Source of the DNA: Flavobacteriales bacterium
GTDB lineage: Bacteria; Bacteroidota; Bacteroidia; Flavobacteriales_F; PHOS-HE28
Assembly (NCBI GenBank): GCA_020635715.1
Contig: JACJZG010000004.1
Span: forward strand, 124,001 to 188,000
Length of the DNA stretch: 64,000 nt
Reading direction: 5' to 3'
Below are positions 7,277-18,100 of the stretch, in pieces. Positions within the stretch are counted from its first letter, which is position 1, and every line of letters begins with the position of its first letter. Made by a program: the position numbers and the translations under genes. The notes under the pieces are model-generated. The model searched no databases. It saw only the letters and a list, made by a program, of their open reading frames with translations, and had not been told where the DNA came from.

Positions 7277-10200
7277 ATGAAGACCCTGCGAACTTTTCTG
7301 ATCCTATCCGGATGTGCCTTGTTCACCCTGCTGGGCCACGCCCAACCAGGTACACTCGACCTTTCATTTGATCCCGGAGCCGCGGCAAATGGAGCTGTGT
7401 GGAGTACAACCCTTCAAGCAGATGGAAGGATCCTTATGGGTGGAGATTTCACCAGCTATGATGGTACGCCCCTCAATCGCATCGCTCGCCTGAACCAAGA
7501 TGGCAGCCTGGATACTTCTTTCGACCCTGGCTTGGGGGCTGACGATGAGATTCAAGCTATCATAACACAGTCAGATGGAAAGATCTTGATCGGTGGAGTT
7601 TTCACAACCTATGACGGGATCGCGCGAAACGGGATTGCCCGTGTGAATACAGACGGTAGCTTGGATACCTCCTTCGACCCTGGGAGCGGAGTTGGTTCAG
7701 TCCCTCAACTTTTTGAAGGAGTTGAAGCTATTGCATTACAATCTGATGGTAAGATACTGATCGGTGGGGGGTTCAACACCTTTAATGGGATCAGCCGAAG
7801 TGGTGTTGCTCGCTTGGATCCAAACGGCAGTTTGGACGCTTCATTCGACCCTGGTGATGGAACTCAGCTGGTATTTGGAACATCTGTCTTTAGTGTTGGA
7901 TCGGTCGGCACCCTTGTCCTACAGCCTGATGGCAAGATTGTTATTGGAGGGAGTTTCCAGCGTTTTGACGGTATCAATCGTAGAAGTCTTGCCCGTCTTA
8001 ATTCCAATGGAAGTCTGGACAATTCATTCAATCCTAGCACTGTCGGTGGCAGTGGCATCTGTTATTCTATTGCCCTGCAACCTGATGGAAAGATACTGGT
8101 GGGTGGAGAGTTCACAACCTATGATGGCGCCTCACGGAACAACATCACCCGTGTGAATGCCGATGGCAGCTTGGATACTTCATTTGATCCAGGCACAGGT
8201 ACAAGTGGTGGATTCGTTTCAGTCCGATCCTTTGCGATCCAGCCAGACGGGAAGGTGCTTATTGGAGGTGGGTTCACTACTTACGATGGTGTTTCGCGGA
8301 ATGGTTTCGCACGTTTGGATGACGATGGCAGCTTAGATCTTTCCTTTGAAATAGGCACGGGGGTGACTGCTGGTGTCACCGCAAGAGTTCATTCGATCGC
8401 ACTTCAGCCCGATGGGAAGATTATTATCGGAGGAGGATTCACCAGCTACAACGGCACTGGGCGTAATTCTATCGCGCGAGTGAATGGTGACCCGCCGGAT
8501 GCCGACTTGGACGGTGTGCCGGATGATGACGACAACTGCCCCAACACCGCCAACCCCCTGCAGGAGGATGCCGACATGGACGGAGCCGGTGACGCCTGCG
8601 ATGGCTGCCCGAACGATCCGAACAAGACCGCGCCTGGTGTCTGCGGCTGCGGCAACCCGGATGTGGATGCCGACATGGATGGCACCATCGACTGTTTGGA
8701 TAACTGCGTCGGCCTGAGCAATCCGACCCAGGCAGACGTTGATTTCGATGGGGTCGGCGATCCATGCGACAACTGCCCATTCGACAACAACCCCCTGCAG
8801 GAGGATGATGACGCCGACGGTATCGGCAACGAATGCGACATCTGCCCATTGGGCGATAATGGCATCCCCAACTTCGACACGAACACCTGCGCCTGTGCGC
8901 TGGGCTACTACGCCACCCCTGAGGACCTCCCGCTCATCTTCACATGCACCATTTGCCCGCCCGGCAGCTACTGCCCGGATGGGATCAATGCCATCCCCTG
9001 CCCGGCCGGCCGCTACCAGGACCAGGAAGGTCAGATCGCCTGCATCGATTGCGCAGCTGGTACCTTCAACCCATCAGTGGGCGCCATCAGCTGCGGATCC
9101 TGCCCGGCGGGCTCCTTCAGCGCCACCACCGGTTCGGTGGCCTGCGAGGATTGTGCGGCAGGGTTCTACAACCCATCAGTGGGCGCCACCAGCTGCCTGG
9201 CCTGCGATGCGGGCACCTTCAGCGCTGTGACGGGTTCGATCAGTTGCACCGCCTGTCCAGAGGGCACCTTCAGTTCGACCACGGGCTCCTCGAGTTGCAC
9301 GGCCTGCCCCCCCGGCTTCGCCAGCAACCTCACGGGCCAGATCGCCTGCAGCGCCTGTCCTCCTGGCAGCTTCAGCGCCAACAGCGGTCAAGCCGTTTGC
9401 GACCTGTGTCCGGTGGACACCTACAACCCGCTGGAGGCCCAGACCACATGCCTGGCCTGCCCCAATGGGGAGAGCAGTGGCGTGGGCGCTACCGAGTGTA
9501 CGCCGGACGAGGTCTGCACGGACTACATCCTCGAGTTCCAGAGCGGAGCCACCGCACCGAACGCGGTCACATATGAAGTGCTGGACGAGACCGGAACAAC
9601 AACGGTGCTCAGCGGCAACAACCCGGTGCCGGCGAACAGCATCGGCACATTGACGCTCTGCCTGAGCGACGGCTGCTACCAGCTGCGCGTGACGGATGGC
9701 GCGGGCGATGGCCTGCTGGGCTACGTGCTGCGCGAGACCGGCATGGACGGTCATCGCATCATCGACAACAAGTTGAACATGAGCGATGGCATCAGCCAGA
9801 TCAGCGGGGGCCAGGGCTTCTGCCTGCCGATCGGCACGGTGAGTCCGATCTGGAGCAGCTGCGACAAGCTGGATTGGGTGAACAACAAGTTCATCGTGTG
9901 CCAGGCCGATGCAGCCGTGAGCGGTCAGTACGGTGTGACCAACACCACCAGCGGTTACGAGTTCTGGTTCTACGATCCGAACGGCAGCTTCAGCTACCGC
10001 CGCTTCCGCAGCCACGCCACCAGCGATGGTTACGGTTCCGGTGCGACACGTGCCTGCCACTTCAAGGTGAACGGCTGGTATGCCAGCATGGCCAACCCGC
10101 ACATCCCAGCGGATATCCTGCTGAACGTGCGCGTGCGCGGTCGCGTGGCTGGTGTGAACCAGAACTTCGGTCCCGCCTGCCAGTTCAAGATCGACGCCGC

Positions 10201-10957
10201 CCTGGCTGCCTGCCCCCGTGTGAAGCTGCAGGACAACCCGGCCAACACGAGCGACTACAGCTGTGGCGTGAGCCGCAACTTCGGTGGCTCCAGCAGCCCT
10301 GCGAACCGCATCTACGCCAACCCGCCCCAGCCGATCCCGGTGGTGGCCAGCAGCTCGGTGCGCTACCAGTTCCGCTTCCGCATCACGGGTGAGAACGTCT
10401 GCATCGTGCGTCCGCCCCAGACCAGCGCCCGCATGGTGCTGAACTGGACCAACGGTACCCCGCTCGAGTGCAGCAAGACCTACGAAGTGGATGTACGTGT
10501 GAGCCTGGACGGTGGCGCCACCTGGTGCTTCGGTCCGGCTGGTAGCAGCCAGGCCGCTGCCTGCGCCGACACCGAGGACTGGGGCAAGGTGTGCAACGTG
10601 ACCATCAACCCGTGCGCTCTACCCAACGGGGGCAACAACGCACTTGCTGGTAACGACGGTCAGGGCGAGGCGTCATTGCGAGGCTCTGCGAAGCGAAGCG
10701 TGGTGCTCCACCCGAACCCGAACCGCGGCGACCAATTGTTCCTGCGTGTGAACGGCCTGGAGGCAGGCGTAGCCTTGGTGAACGTGGACATCTACGACCT
10801 CACCGGCAAGCGCGTGGCAGCGCGCACCATCGCGGTGAACGATGGTTTGGTCCGCACGAACCTGGAGCTGAACGGTGACCTCAGCAGCGGCATGTACATG
10901 GTGGTGATCACGGCAGGGGAGGCGGTCCATACCGAACGGCTGGTGATACAGCCGTAA
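7277..10957 (+). CDS. Giant surface protein 1: delta-60 propeller, TSP3, ephrin-receptor-like Cys repeats, shared module, T9SS tail
   Basis: 1226 residues from the ATG at 7277, which opens a signal peptide (LLGHAQ); the frame extends 31 codons upstream. Order: about seven delta-60 type propeller repeats (DGKILIGGxFTTYDG, SLDTSFDPG) over residues 20-400; thrombospondin type 3-like Asp repeats (DADLDGVPDDDDNCPN) from residue 405; eight or so GCC2/ephrin-receptor-like cysteine repeats (CPAGSFSATTGSVACEDC) over about 555-742; the shared module from residue 747 (CTDYILEFQSG) to about 1126; and a type A sorting tail (HPNPNRGDQLF...RLVIQP). Predicted to be exported by T9SS and anchored or released at the surface. 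The shared module is nearly identical in DNA to that of the 15158 gene. Role unknown; adhesion or matrix binding is a guess. Confidence 0.9.
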   Translation: MKTLRTFLILSGCALFTLLGHAQPGTLDLSFDPGAAANGAVWSTTLQADGRILMGGDFTSYDGTPLNRIARLNQDGSLDTSFDPGLGADDEIQAIITQSDGKILIGGVFTTYDGIARNGIARVNTDGSLDTSFDPGSGVGSVPQLFEGVEAIALQSDGKILIGGGFNTFNGISRSGVARLDPNGSLDASFDPGDGTQLVFGTSVFSVGSVGTLVLQPDGKIVIGGSFQRFDGINRRSLARLNSNGSLDNSFNPSTVGGSGICYSIALQPDGKILVGGEFTTYDGASRNNITRVNADGSLDTSFDPGTGTSGGFVSVRSFAIQPDGKVLIGGGFTTYDGVSRNGFARLDDDGSLDLSFEIGTGVTAGVTARVHSIALQPDGKIIIGGGFTSYNGTGRNSIARVNGDPPDADLDGVPDDDDNCPNTANPLQEDADMDGAGDACDGCPNDPNKTAPGVCGCGNPDVDADMDGTIDCLDNCVGLSNPTQADVDFDGVGDPCDNCPFDNNPLQEDDDADGIGNECDICPLGDNGIPNFDTNTCACALGYYATPEDLPLIFTCTICPPGSYCPDGINAIPCPAGRYQDQEGQIACIDCAAGTFNPSVGAISCGSCPAGSFSATTGSVACEDCAAGFYNPSVGATSCLACDAGTFSAVTGSISCTACPEGTFSSTTGSSSCTACPPGFASNLTGQIACSACPPGSFSANSGQAVCDLCPVDTYNPLEAQTTCLACPNGESSGVGATECTPDEVCTDYILEFQSGATAPNAVTYEVLDETGTTTVLSGNNPVPANSIGTLTLCLSDGCYQLRVTDGAGDGLLGYVLRETGMDGHRIIDNKLNMSDGISQISGGQGFCLPIGTVSPIWSSCDKLDWVNNKFIVCQADAAVSGQYGVTNTTSGYEFWFYDPNGSFSYRRFRSHATSDGYGSGATRACHFKVNGWYASMANPHIPADILLNVRVRGRVAGVNQNFGPACQFKIDAALAACPRVKLQDNPANTSDYSCGVSRNFGGSSSPANRIYANPPQPIPVVASSSVRYQFRFRITGENVCIVRPPQTSARMVLNWTNGTPLECSKTYEVDVRVSLDGGATWCFGPAGSSQAAACADTEDWGKVCNVTINPCALPNGGNNALAGNDGQGEASLRGSAKRSVVLHPNPNRGDQLFLRVNGLEAGVALVNVDIYDLTGKRVAARTIAVNDGLVRTNLELNGDLSSGMYMVVITAGEAVHTERLVIQP
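10672..10699 (+). repeat. Short interspersed repeat inside the coding sequence
   Basis: GTCATTGCGAGGCTCTGCGA followed by AGCGAAGC, within the linker between the shared module and the sorting tail. It is in frame (residues ASLRGSAKRS). The equivalent linker of the 27866 gene lacks it. Confidence 0.6.
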
Positions 10958-10974
10958 GGGGGAAGATATGTTGG

Positions 10975-11008
10975 GAAGCCCCGCGCACCATCCGGTGCGC
11001 GGGGCTTC
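10975..11008 (+). terminator. Strong intrinsic terminator of giant protein 1
   Basis: A perfect 15-bp stem, GAAGCCCCGCGCACC with GGTGCGCGGGGCTTC, a four-base loop, then TTGTTTAT. It lies 18 bp after the stop codon. Confidence 0.85.
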
Positions 11009-11139
11009 TTGTTTATGATTGTCCGGTATGGTGGTACGCTGTCATTCTTCGCCTATCCGCGCAGCAATGAACTGTACTTGGGTTATTGAGCGGGAAAGTT
11101 GGCTGAAGAAGCGGCGGCGTTCTATTAGATTTCCAGCAT

Positions 11140-13236
11140 ATGATATCCCTTCATTTGAGACCACTGCGACTGATCTTGATCGGGCTGCTGTTTCCATTCC
11201 TCAGCTGTTCGCTTGAGGCGCAGATGCATATTGATTCCCTGCGAAGCATTTCTGAGGATCGTTCCCTGCCTGACAGCATGCGCTTCACAGCCTACTTCGA
11301 CCTGATCTGGGAGGGATACCTGTTCTCCCAGCCGGATTCGGCCTACAGCCTGGCAAGGGATCTCCAACGGAACGCTCGAAGAGAAGGCAACCGGGTATTC
11401 GAGGCACGCGCCAGCGAGCTTCTCGCCGCTACCTGGTATGTGCGCGGTGATCTGCGGACCGCGTTGATCAACTACGACACGGCACTTACCCTGCACAAGC
11501 GGAACGGCGACCAGGACGGGATGGCCGACGTGATGACGAACATGGCCGGAATGCGGGCCTTCCTCGGCGAGCGCAGCGAAGCGCTCAAATTGTACGAGGC
11601 GGGCCTGCGCATCCATGAGACGCTCCATGACAGCACGAGCATCGCCAATGACCTCAATGCCATGGCGACGATCCACATGGCGCTTGGTGACCACGCGCTG
11701 GCCTCTGATCTGCTCGTCCGCAGCCTACGCGTGCAGGGATCGCTCGGGAATGATCGTGGTGTTGCGACAGGATACGCCAACATGGGAGCACTCCTGAATG
11801 CGCAAGGTGAACCCGACCAGGCGTTGCTGCACTATCGAAAAGCGCTGCGGATAGCGGAAGAGATGGGCGATCGGCACATGATGGGCAAGGATCTCGAAGA
11901 GATCGGCTCGTGCCTACTTCAGATGGGTGATACCGCGGCCGCCAAGGACCATTTCGAACGAAGCCTGGTACTCCGTCAGGAACTGGATGATCAGCATGGC
12001 ATCGTCAACGTGCGGTCGCGCATCGCTGAGGTATTGTTCCATCAACGGGAATACCCGGGAGCATTGGCGCTCTTCGATTCGTGCATACGGATGGCCCGGG
12101 AGAACGACCTGCCCTGGGGTCTAGGCACCGCGCTTGTGGGTAAGGCCAAGCTCCTCTTGGCGACGGGCGAGTCGGCCGCTGCGTTGAACGCGGCGATCGA
12201 GGCGGAGCAGGCGGCAAGGGAGGCTGAGGAGCTGAGCCTGATGCGTGACGCCACGGAGCTGCGCTATCAGGTGCTCAAAAGGATGGGGCGTTGGGCAGGA
12301 TCGCTGGCCGCTCACGAGCATCTGGTCCAACTGAACGACAGCATCATGGCGGAGGAGAACCAGCGCGCCGTGCTGCGCAATGAATACAGATACAACTATG
12401 AGAAGCAAGCGTACGCGGACAGCATTGCCCATGTCGTCGACCTAGCGCGCGTTAACGGGCAGCATCAGGAGAAGATGCTCCGAGCGCGTTCCCGACTGTA
12501 TCTGGCGCTATCCGGTGGGCTTGTCCTCTCGGTCATACTGCTCGGGTTCTGGCTGAGAGCCCGTCTGCTGAAGCGGACCAACGCCGCACTGGTCGAGGCT
12601 CAGGACAAGCTCGTGGAAAGCGAACGCGGAAGGGAGGCAGCGGAGGTGCGCGCACGCATCGCTCGCGATGTGCATGATCAACTCGGCAGTGATCTGACGA
12701 AATTGGTCATGCTCGGCGGTGAGGTAAGGGCCACGGCGACGCATGATCCGGCACTTGCCGTTCATGCGGGCGATATCGAGCGCATCGCCAGCGAGGCGAA
12801 TCGATCGCTAGGTGACATCGTGTGGGCCATCGACCCGGACCACGATACGCTCGCCGGCCTCGTGGAGCGGGTTCGTGCGCACGCAGCGCGCATGCTTGGC
12901 AATGGACCGGCCGAGTATACCATCGACTGTGAGCACGAAGGCATGGACCGGGGCGTCGACCCTGCGATCACCAGGGACATCTATCTAATATTCCGTGAGA
13001 CGCTGAACAATGCGATCAAATACGCCCGCGCCAACAGGATACAGGTGGTCTTCCGCACGAACGAGAAGCAAGTCCGCTTCGAAGTGCGCGACGACGGGAT
13101 CGGATTCGCCGCTACCAATGGTACTTCCGGTCGTGGTCTCGCCAACATACGTGAGCGAGCGCGGCGCATCGGAGCGGACCTTAGCATTGAAGGGGACCGG
13201 GGGACCCGCGTTCGCTTGGTGCTTGGGCTTCCTTGA
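11140..13236 (+). CDS. TPR-repeat sensor histidine kinase (NarL/DesK type)
   Basis: 698 residues: an N-terminal signal or anchor segment ending CSLEAQ; about seven tetratricopeptide repeats over residues 50-400 (for example QALLHYRKALRIAEEMGD); a membrane helix at about 454-475 (YLALSGGLVLSVILLGFWL); a coiled linker; a HisKA_3 dimerisation domain with the phospho-acceptor His512 in ARDVHDQLGSDLTKL; and a HATPase domain (FRETLNNAIKYA, RDDGIGF, GRGLANIRERARRIG). The TPR region should lie in the periplasm and sense a protein or peptide, a common Bacteroidota design. The response regulator gene starts 32 bp downstream, so the two probably form a pair. Confidence 0.92.
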   Translation: MISLHLRPLRLILIGLLFPFLSCSLEAQMHIDSLRSISEDRSLPDSMRFTAYFDLIWEGYLFSQPDSAYSLARDLQRNARREGNRVFEARASELLAATWYVRGDLRTALINYDTALTLHKRNGDQDGMADVMTNMAGMRAFLGERSEALKLYEAGLRIHETLHDSTSIANDLNAMATIHMALGDHALASDLLVRSLRVQGSLGNDRGVATGYANMGALLNAQGEPDQALLHYRKALRIAEEMGDRHMMGKDLEEIGSCLLQMGDTAAAKDHFERSLVLRQELDDQHGIVNVRSRIAEVLFHQREYPGALALFDSCIRMARENDLPWGLGTALVGKAKLLLATGESAAALNAAIEAEQAAREAEELSLMRDATELRYQVLKRMGRWAGSLAAHEHLVQLNDSIMAEENQRAVLRNEYRYNYEKQAYADSIAHVVDLARVNGQHQEKMLRARSRLYLALSGGLVLSVILLGFWLRARLLKRTNAALVEAQDKLVESERGREAAEVRARIARDVHDQLGSDLTKLVMLGGEVRATATHDPALAVHAGDIERIASEANRSLGDIVWAIDPDHDTLAGLVERVRAHAARMLGNGPAEYTIDCEHEGMDRGVDPAITRDIYLIFRETLNNAIKYARANRIQVVFRTNEKQVRFEVRDDGIGFAATNGTSGRGLANIRERARRIGADLSIEGDRGTRVRLVLGLP

Positions 13237-13268
13237 AAGGATCGAAGGCGGCGGATTACCTTTCTTCC

Positions 13269-13904
13269 ATGGAAGTACTGCGGGTGGCCATCGTGGAAGA
13301 CGATGTTGCGACGACGGAGTATTTGTGCCGACGGATCGAGCGGGCCGAAGGCATGCGCGTCATGGGCACATTTGCTTCCGGTGATGACCTCCTTCGCTCC
13401 CTATCCGAATTGAAGGCTGATGTGGTGCTCATGGACATCAACATGCCCGGAACAAGCGGCGTGGATTGCGTGCGCGAAGCAAGGCTGATAAGGCCGGATC
13501 TGCAGTTCCTTATGCTCACGGTCTTCATGAACCCTGCGTACATCTTTGAGGCCTTGCGCGCCGGGGCGACAGGTTATCTCCTGAAGAGCACACCGGCCGA
13601 GGAACTGATCGATGCCATTCGTGACCTTCACCGAGGGGGATCCCCCATGAGCAGCGCGATCGCGCGCATGGTGGTGAACAGCTTTCAGCAAGAGGCGGCA
13701 CAGCCCATCCAGGACGGGCTCTTGAGTGCACGGGAGCGGGAGGTCCTGGACGGGCTTGCCGCTGGCCTGAAATACAAAGAGATCGCAGAGAAAGCAGGGC
13801 TCAGCACCGAGACCGTGCGTGTCCATGTCCGCAGGATCTACAGCAAGCTGCAGGTGCGTGGCCGAATGGAGGCGGTGCGGAAGGTGTTTCCAAAGAACCG
13901 CTGA
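13269..13904 (+). CDS. LuxR-family response regulator, partner of the TPR kinase
   Basis: 211 residues from the ATG at 13269; a TTG at 13233 overlapping the kinase stop would add 12 residues. The receiver domain has the acidic pair EDD (residues 10-12), phospho-acceptor Asp56 in VVLMDINMPG, a Thr in MLTVF and Lys in YLLKSTPAEE. The C-terminal GerE helix-turn-helix reads LSAREREVLDGLAAGLKYKE then LSTETVRVHVRRIYSKLQV. NarL-type output activator; targets are not evident from the sequence. Confidence 0.92.
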   Translation: MEVLRVAIVEDDVATTEYLCRRIERAEGMRVMGTFASGDDLLRSLSELKADVVLMDINMPGTSGVDCVREARLIRPDLQFLMLTVFMNPAYIFEALRAGATGYLLKSTPAEELIDAIRDLHRGGSPMSSAIARMVVNSFQQEAAQPIQDGLLSAREREVLDGLAAGLKYKEIAEKAGLSTETVRVHVRRIYSKLQVRGRMEAVRKVFPKNR

Positions 13905-14065
13905 GCTTCCCCTGCTGGCTTCACGCCTTGGTCATATTAACCCGAAAGGGTTATTGCTCGCTCCCGGGAGAACGCATCTATTCGTTCATCGGTGCGGTGG
14001 CTCTCACCATCCAAGCGAGGCCACGGCATTCATTTCCTTCTGTCGAAACGCGAACACGAACATCG

Positions 14066-15157
14066 ATGTCGCGCTCATGGGGATCCACTTTCACCTACAG
14101 AGTGCTCATTCTTATACTGTCCCTTGGCAGGCCCGGTTTTTGAATGCCAGCTCGGATCGCGGGAACCCATCCCCTGGTCGCTTGGGGAGCCCGCAGCCAC
14201 TGGGGAGGCATACACCGGCGACGCAGTCGGCATCGCACCTACTTCTGAGGGTGTTCACCTACGCTCTGGTTTCCAGAAGCTGGCCAGCACCGTTACGGAC
14301 CAAGGGCCTGATACTGATCTCCACGGTCGCCCGGCAGCGTCGCGCAGTTGACCGTCGGCTTTCAGGCCGCGGCAACTCCTTGAACGATGCTCTCGCTCCG
14401 CGATGCCGTGACCAGCGATGACGCAACGGCACGTTTCATTCGCCCCCGCGCTTACAGAGGGTATTCCGTGAGCGTGGACGGCGTGCGACAGGATTTCATT
14501 CTGGACACGCGCCCTGCTGGCGATGGTGAATTGCTCGTGCATCTGGCCCTACAAGGCGCTGTGGTACACACAAGGCCTCGAAGGGCACCGTGCTGACAAT
14601 GGACGGTTCAGGGCGGGAGCTGGCCTATGGCCGGTTGCTTATTACTGACGCCATTGGTCAGCAATTGATGGCCGTGATGGACGTCGTGGATGAGCATGAG
14701 ATGCGTCATCCGTGTTCATGATGCAAAGCGCGACCTATCCGCATCAGGATCGGCCCGACCTTCAGCGATGCGAACTGGGTGAGCATGAGCTCAGGCCTGC
14801 CCGGCGCCAATGGATTGGTCCAAGCCATCGCCATCGGCTCGAACGGCGACCTGTACATCGGAGGTACGTTCACCTTCGTCAGGAACGTGCCTGCAGACAG
14901 ATCGCCAAATGGGATCAACACCTCATGGTCCGCGTTGGGCGTTGGCGTGGCATGGGGTGTTCAGCCTGGAACGGTGAGCTCACTATTGGCCAATGGCACG
15001 GATATATACGTGGGCGGCACTTTCACTACGGCGGGCAGCATCACGGTGAATCACATCGCCAAATGGGATGGCGCGAATTGGTCCGCGCTGGGCTCCGGCC
15101 TCAATGGCCAACAGGCACTAGTATGGCAGCCTGGATGGGGTCCGAGTTGATGCGTGG
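14066..15157 (+). pseudogene. Decayed 5' part of giant surface protein 2
   Basis: Protein-like pieces lie in order but in changing frames: a signal-peptide-like start (TYRVLILILSLG, about 14066-14143); GEAYTGDAVG and TVTDQGPDTDLHG (14199-14330, another frame); RDAVTSDDATARFIRPRAY (about 14400-14457); DGSGRELAYGRLLITDA (about 14600-14655); PTFSDANWVSMSSGLPGA (about 14759-14812); then propeller repeats (DIYVGGTFTTAGS) until a stop near 15147. The intact frame resumes at 15158. At least four small indels are needed to join these, so either the gene is decaying or this stretch is badly assembled. Continuity with the 15158 frame is clear because the same propeller repeat type runs across the junction. 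Confidence 0.75.
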
Positions 15158-18100
15158 GTGGTGGGTTTCCTCTCTGCGGGTGGCGTGGCCAATACCAGCA
15201 GGCTGGCAAAGTGGAACAGGACCACGTGGTCGTCGCTTGGTGTGGGTACTACGGATAGCAATGTGCAGGCGTTGCTCGTGGATGGGACCGACTTGTATGT
15301 AGCCGGTGGATTCACCACGCTCGTGGGCTTTCCCGCCAACCGAATAGCGAAATGGGATGGGAGCACATGGTCCTCCTTGGGCACCGGAATGAACGGCCAA
15401 GTGCTTTCCTTGGCGAAGAACGGTACGGACCTCTATGCCGGAGGTGGCTTCACGACAGCCGGTGGAACCACCGCGTTCTACATCGCGAAGTGGAACGGGG
15501 GCAGCTGGTCCGCACTGAGCGGTGGTGGTATGAACGCCGCGGTGTGGGCGCTGGCCTTCCACGGGTCCTACCTCTATGCGGGCGGGCAGTTCACCGCTCC
15601 GGCCCTGAATCTGGCCCGATGGAACGGCACGGCCTGGTCCGCAGTGGGTGGCAGCACCAATGGGCAGGTGCGTGCTCTCACGCTGTACGGTGGCGACCTA
15701 TACATCGGCGGTGCCTTCAACATCGTCACCGGCACCACCGCGAACTACATCGCCAGGTACGATGGCAGCACCATTACCGCGTTCGGCACAGGGATCAACA
15801 CCAGCGTGGTGGCGCTCGCGCATGACGGTACGGACCTGTACGTCGGCGGTGCCTTCACCCAAGCCGGTGGCGTGGCTGCGCCGTATGTGGCCAAGTGGGA
15901 TGGAAGCTCCTGGTCCGCCCTTGGCGCAGGTATGAACGGAACGGTGTATGTGCTGACATTCATCGGTGGGGACCTATACGCGGGAGGGGATTTCACCACC
16001 GCTGGCGGTGCACCGGCGAACCGCATCGCCAAGTGGAACGGCAGCAGTTGGACCGGCCTGGGCACCGGAACGAACGGTCGTGTGCGTGCCATCGCCCCCT
16101 TCGGTCCGGACATCATCGTAGGTGGCGAATTCACATCAGCCGGTGGCATGGCCAACACGGGTTACATAGCCAAGTGGTCCGGTGCCGTGTGGAACGTGAT
16201 GGCCACTGGAGTGAACGGAAATGTGCTCGCATTGCACCCTTCAGGTGCGGACCTCTATGCTGGCGGTGATTTCACGACCATGAGCGGTGTGTCCGCGAGC
16301 AAAGTGGCCAAATGGAACGGGAGCAGTTGGTCGGCGCTGGGGATCGGACTTACCAGCACCGTCACCTCGCTTGCGACCATCGGCACGGACCTGTTCGCCG
16401 GTGGAGCCTTCACACTGGTCGGCCCGCCTTTCATCACCACCAATCGCGTTGCGAAATGGGACGGTTCAACGTGGTCGGCCTTGGGTACGGCACTGAACAA
16501 TACTGTGAGGTCGCTCGCGGTGCATGGCACGGACCTCATCGCCGTGGGGGATTTCACCACGGCCGGCGGCGCTCCGGCGAACAGGGTGGCGAAATGGAAC
16601 GGCTCGGCTTGGTCGGCTTTCGGCAGCGGCGTGGACAATAGCGTGAATCGCGTGATCGTGGTGGGCGATGACATGTATGTCGGAGGCAACTTCCTGCATG
16701 CCGGCGGCCAGGTCTCTCCCTGGCTCGCGCGCGGGATCCTTGGTCCCGACTCCGATGGCGATGGGACAGTTGATGAATTGGATGACTGTCCGTTCGCCGT
16801 GGATGGCATCGCGAATTTCAACTCGTTCACCTGTGGTTGCGATGTGGGCTATACTGCTCATTACACGATCATCGGACTGAATAACGTCATCGATGTTTGC
16901 GACCCTATCCCGCCCTGCACGGACTACATCCTCGAGTTCCAGAGCGGAGCCACCGCACCGAACGCGGTCACATATGAAGTGCTGGACGAGACCGGAACAA
17001 CAACGGTGCTCAGCGGCAACAACCCGGTGCCGGCGAACAGCATCGGCACGTTGACGCTCTGCCTGAGCGACGGCTGCTACCAGCTGCGCGTGACGGATGC
17101 CGCGGGCGATGGCCTGCTGGGCTACGTGTTGCGCGAGACCGGCATGGACGGTCATCGCATCATCGACAACAAGTTGAACATGAGCGATGGCATCAGCCAG
17201 ATCAGCGGGGGCCAGGGCTTCTGCCTGCCGATCGGCACGGTGAGTCCGATCTGGAGCAGCTGCGACAAGCTGGATTGGGTGAACAACAAGTTCATCGTGT
17301 GCCAGGCCGATGCAGCCGTGAGCGGTCAGTACGGTGTGACGAACACCACCAGCGGTTACGAGTTCTGGTTCTACGATCCGAACGGCAGCTTCAGCTACCG
17401 CCGCTTCCGCAGCCACGCCACCAGCGATGGTTACGGTTCCGGTGCGACACGTGCCTGCCACTTCAAGGTGAACGGCTGGTATGCCAGCATGGCCAACCCG
17501 CACCTCCCGGCGGATATCCTGCTGAACGTGCGCGTGCGCGGTCGCGTTGCTGGTGTGAACCAGACCTTCGGTCCTGCCTGCCAGTTCAAGCTGGATCCCG
17601 CACTGGCGGCCTGCCCGCGTGTGAAGCTGCAGGATAACCCGGCCAACACGAGCGACTACAGCTGTGGCGTGAGCCGCAACTTCGGCGGTGGCAGCAACCC
17701 GGGCAACCGCATCTATGCGAACCCACCGCAACCGATCCCGGTGGTGGCGAGCAGCTCGGTGCGTTACCAGTTCCGTTTCCGCATCACCGGTGAGAACGTC
17801 TGCATCGTGCGTCCGCCGCAGACCAGCGCCCGCATGGTGCTGAACTGGACCAACGGTACCCCGCTCGAGTGCAGCAAGACCTACGAAGTGGATGTACGTG
17901 TGAGCCTGGACGGTGGTGCCACCTGGTGCTTCGGTCCGGCTGGTAGCAGCCAGGCCGCTGCCTGCGCCGACACCGAGGACTGGGGCAAGGTGTGCAACGT
18001 GACCATCAACCCGTGCGCTCTACCCAACGGGGGCAACAACGCACTTGCTGGTAACGACGGTCAGGGCGAGGCGTCATTGCGAGGCTCTGCGAAGCAAAGC

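Noticed and set aside
13905..14065. Possible small gene between the response regulator and the decayed propeller
   Set aside because: Short frames only, with no motif or signal peptide; it is ordinary spacer.
16466..17731. 421-codon minus-strand frame, with a similar one at 9176-10102
   Set aside because: Both are antisense to the shared module and look alike only because the module is duplicated.
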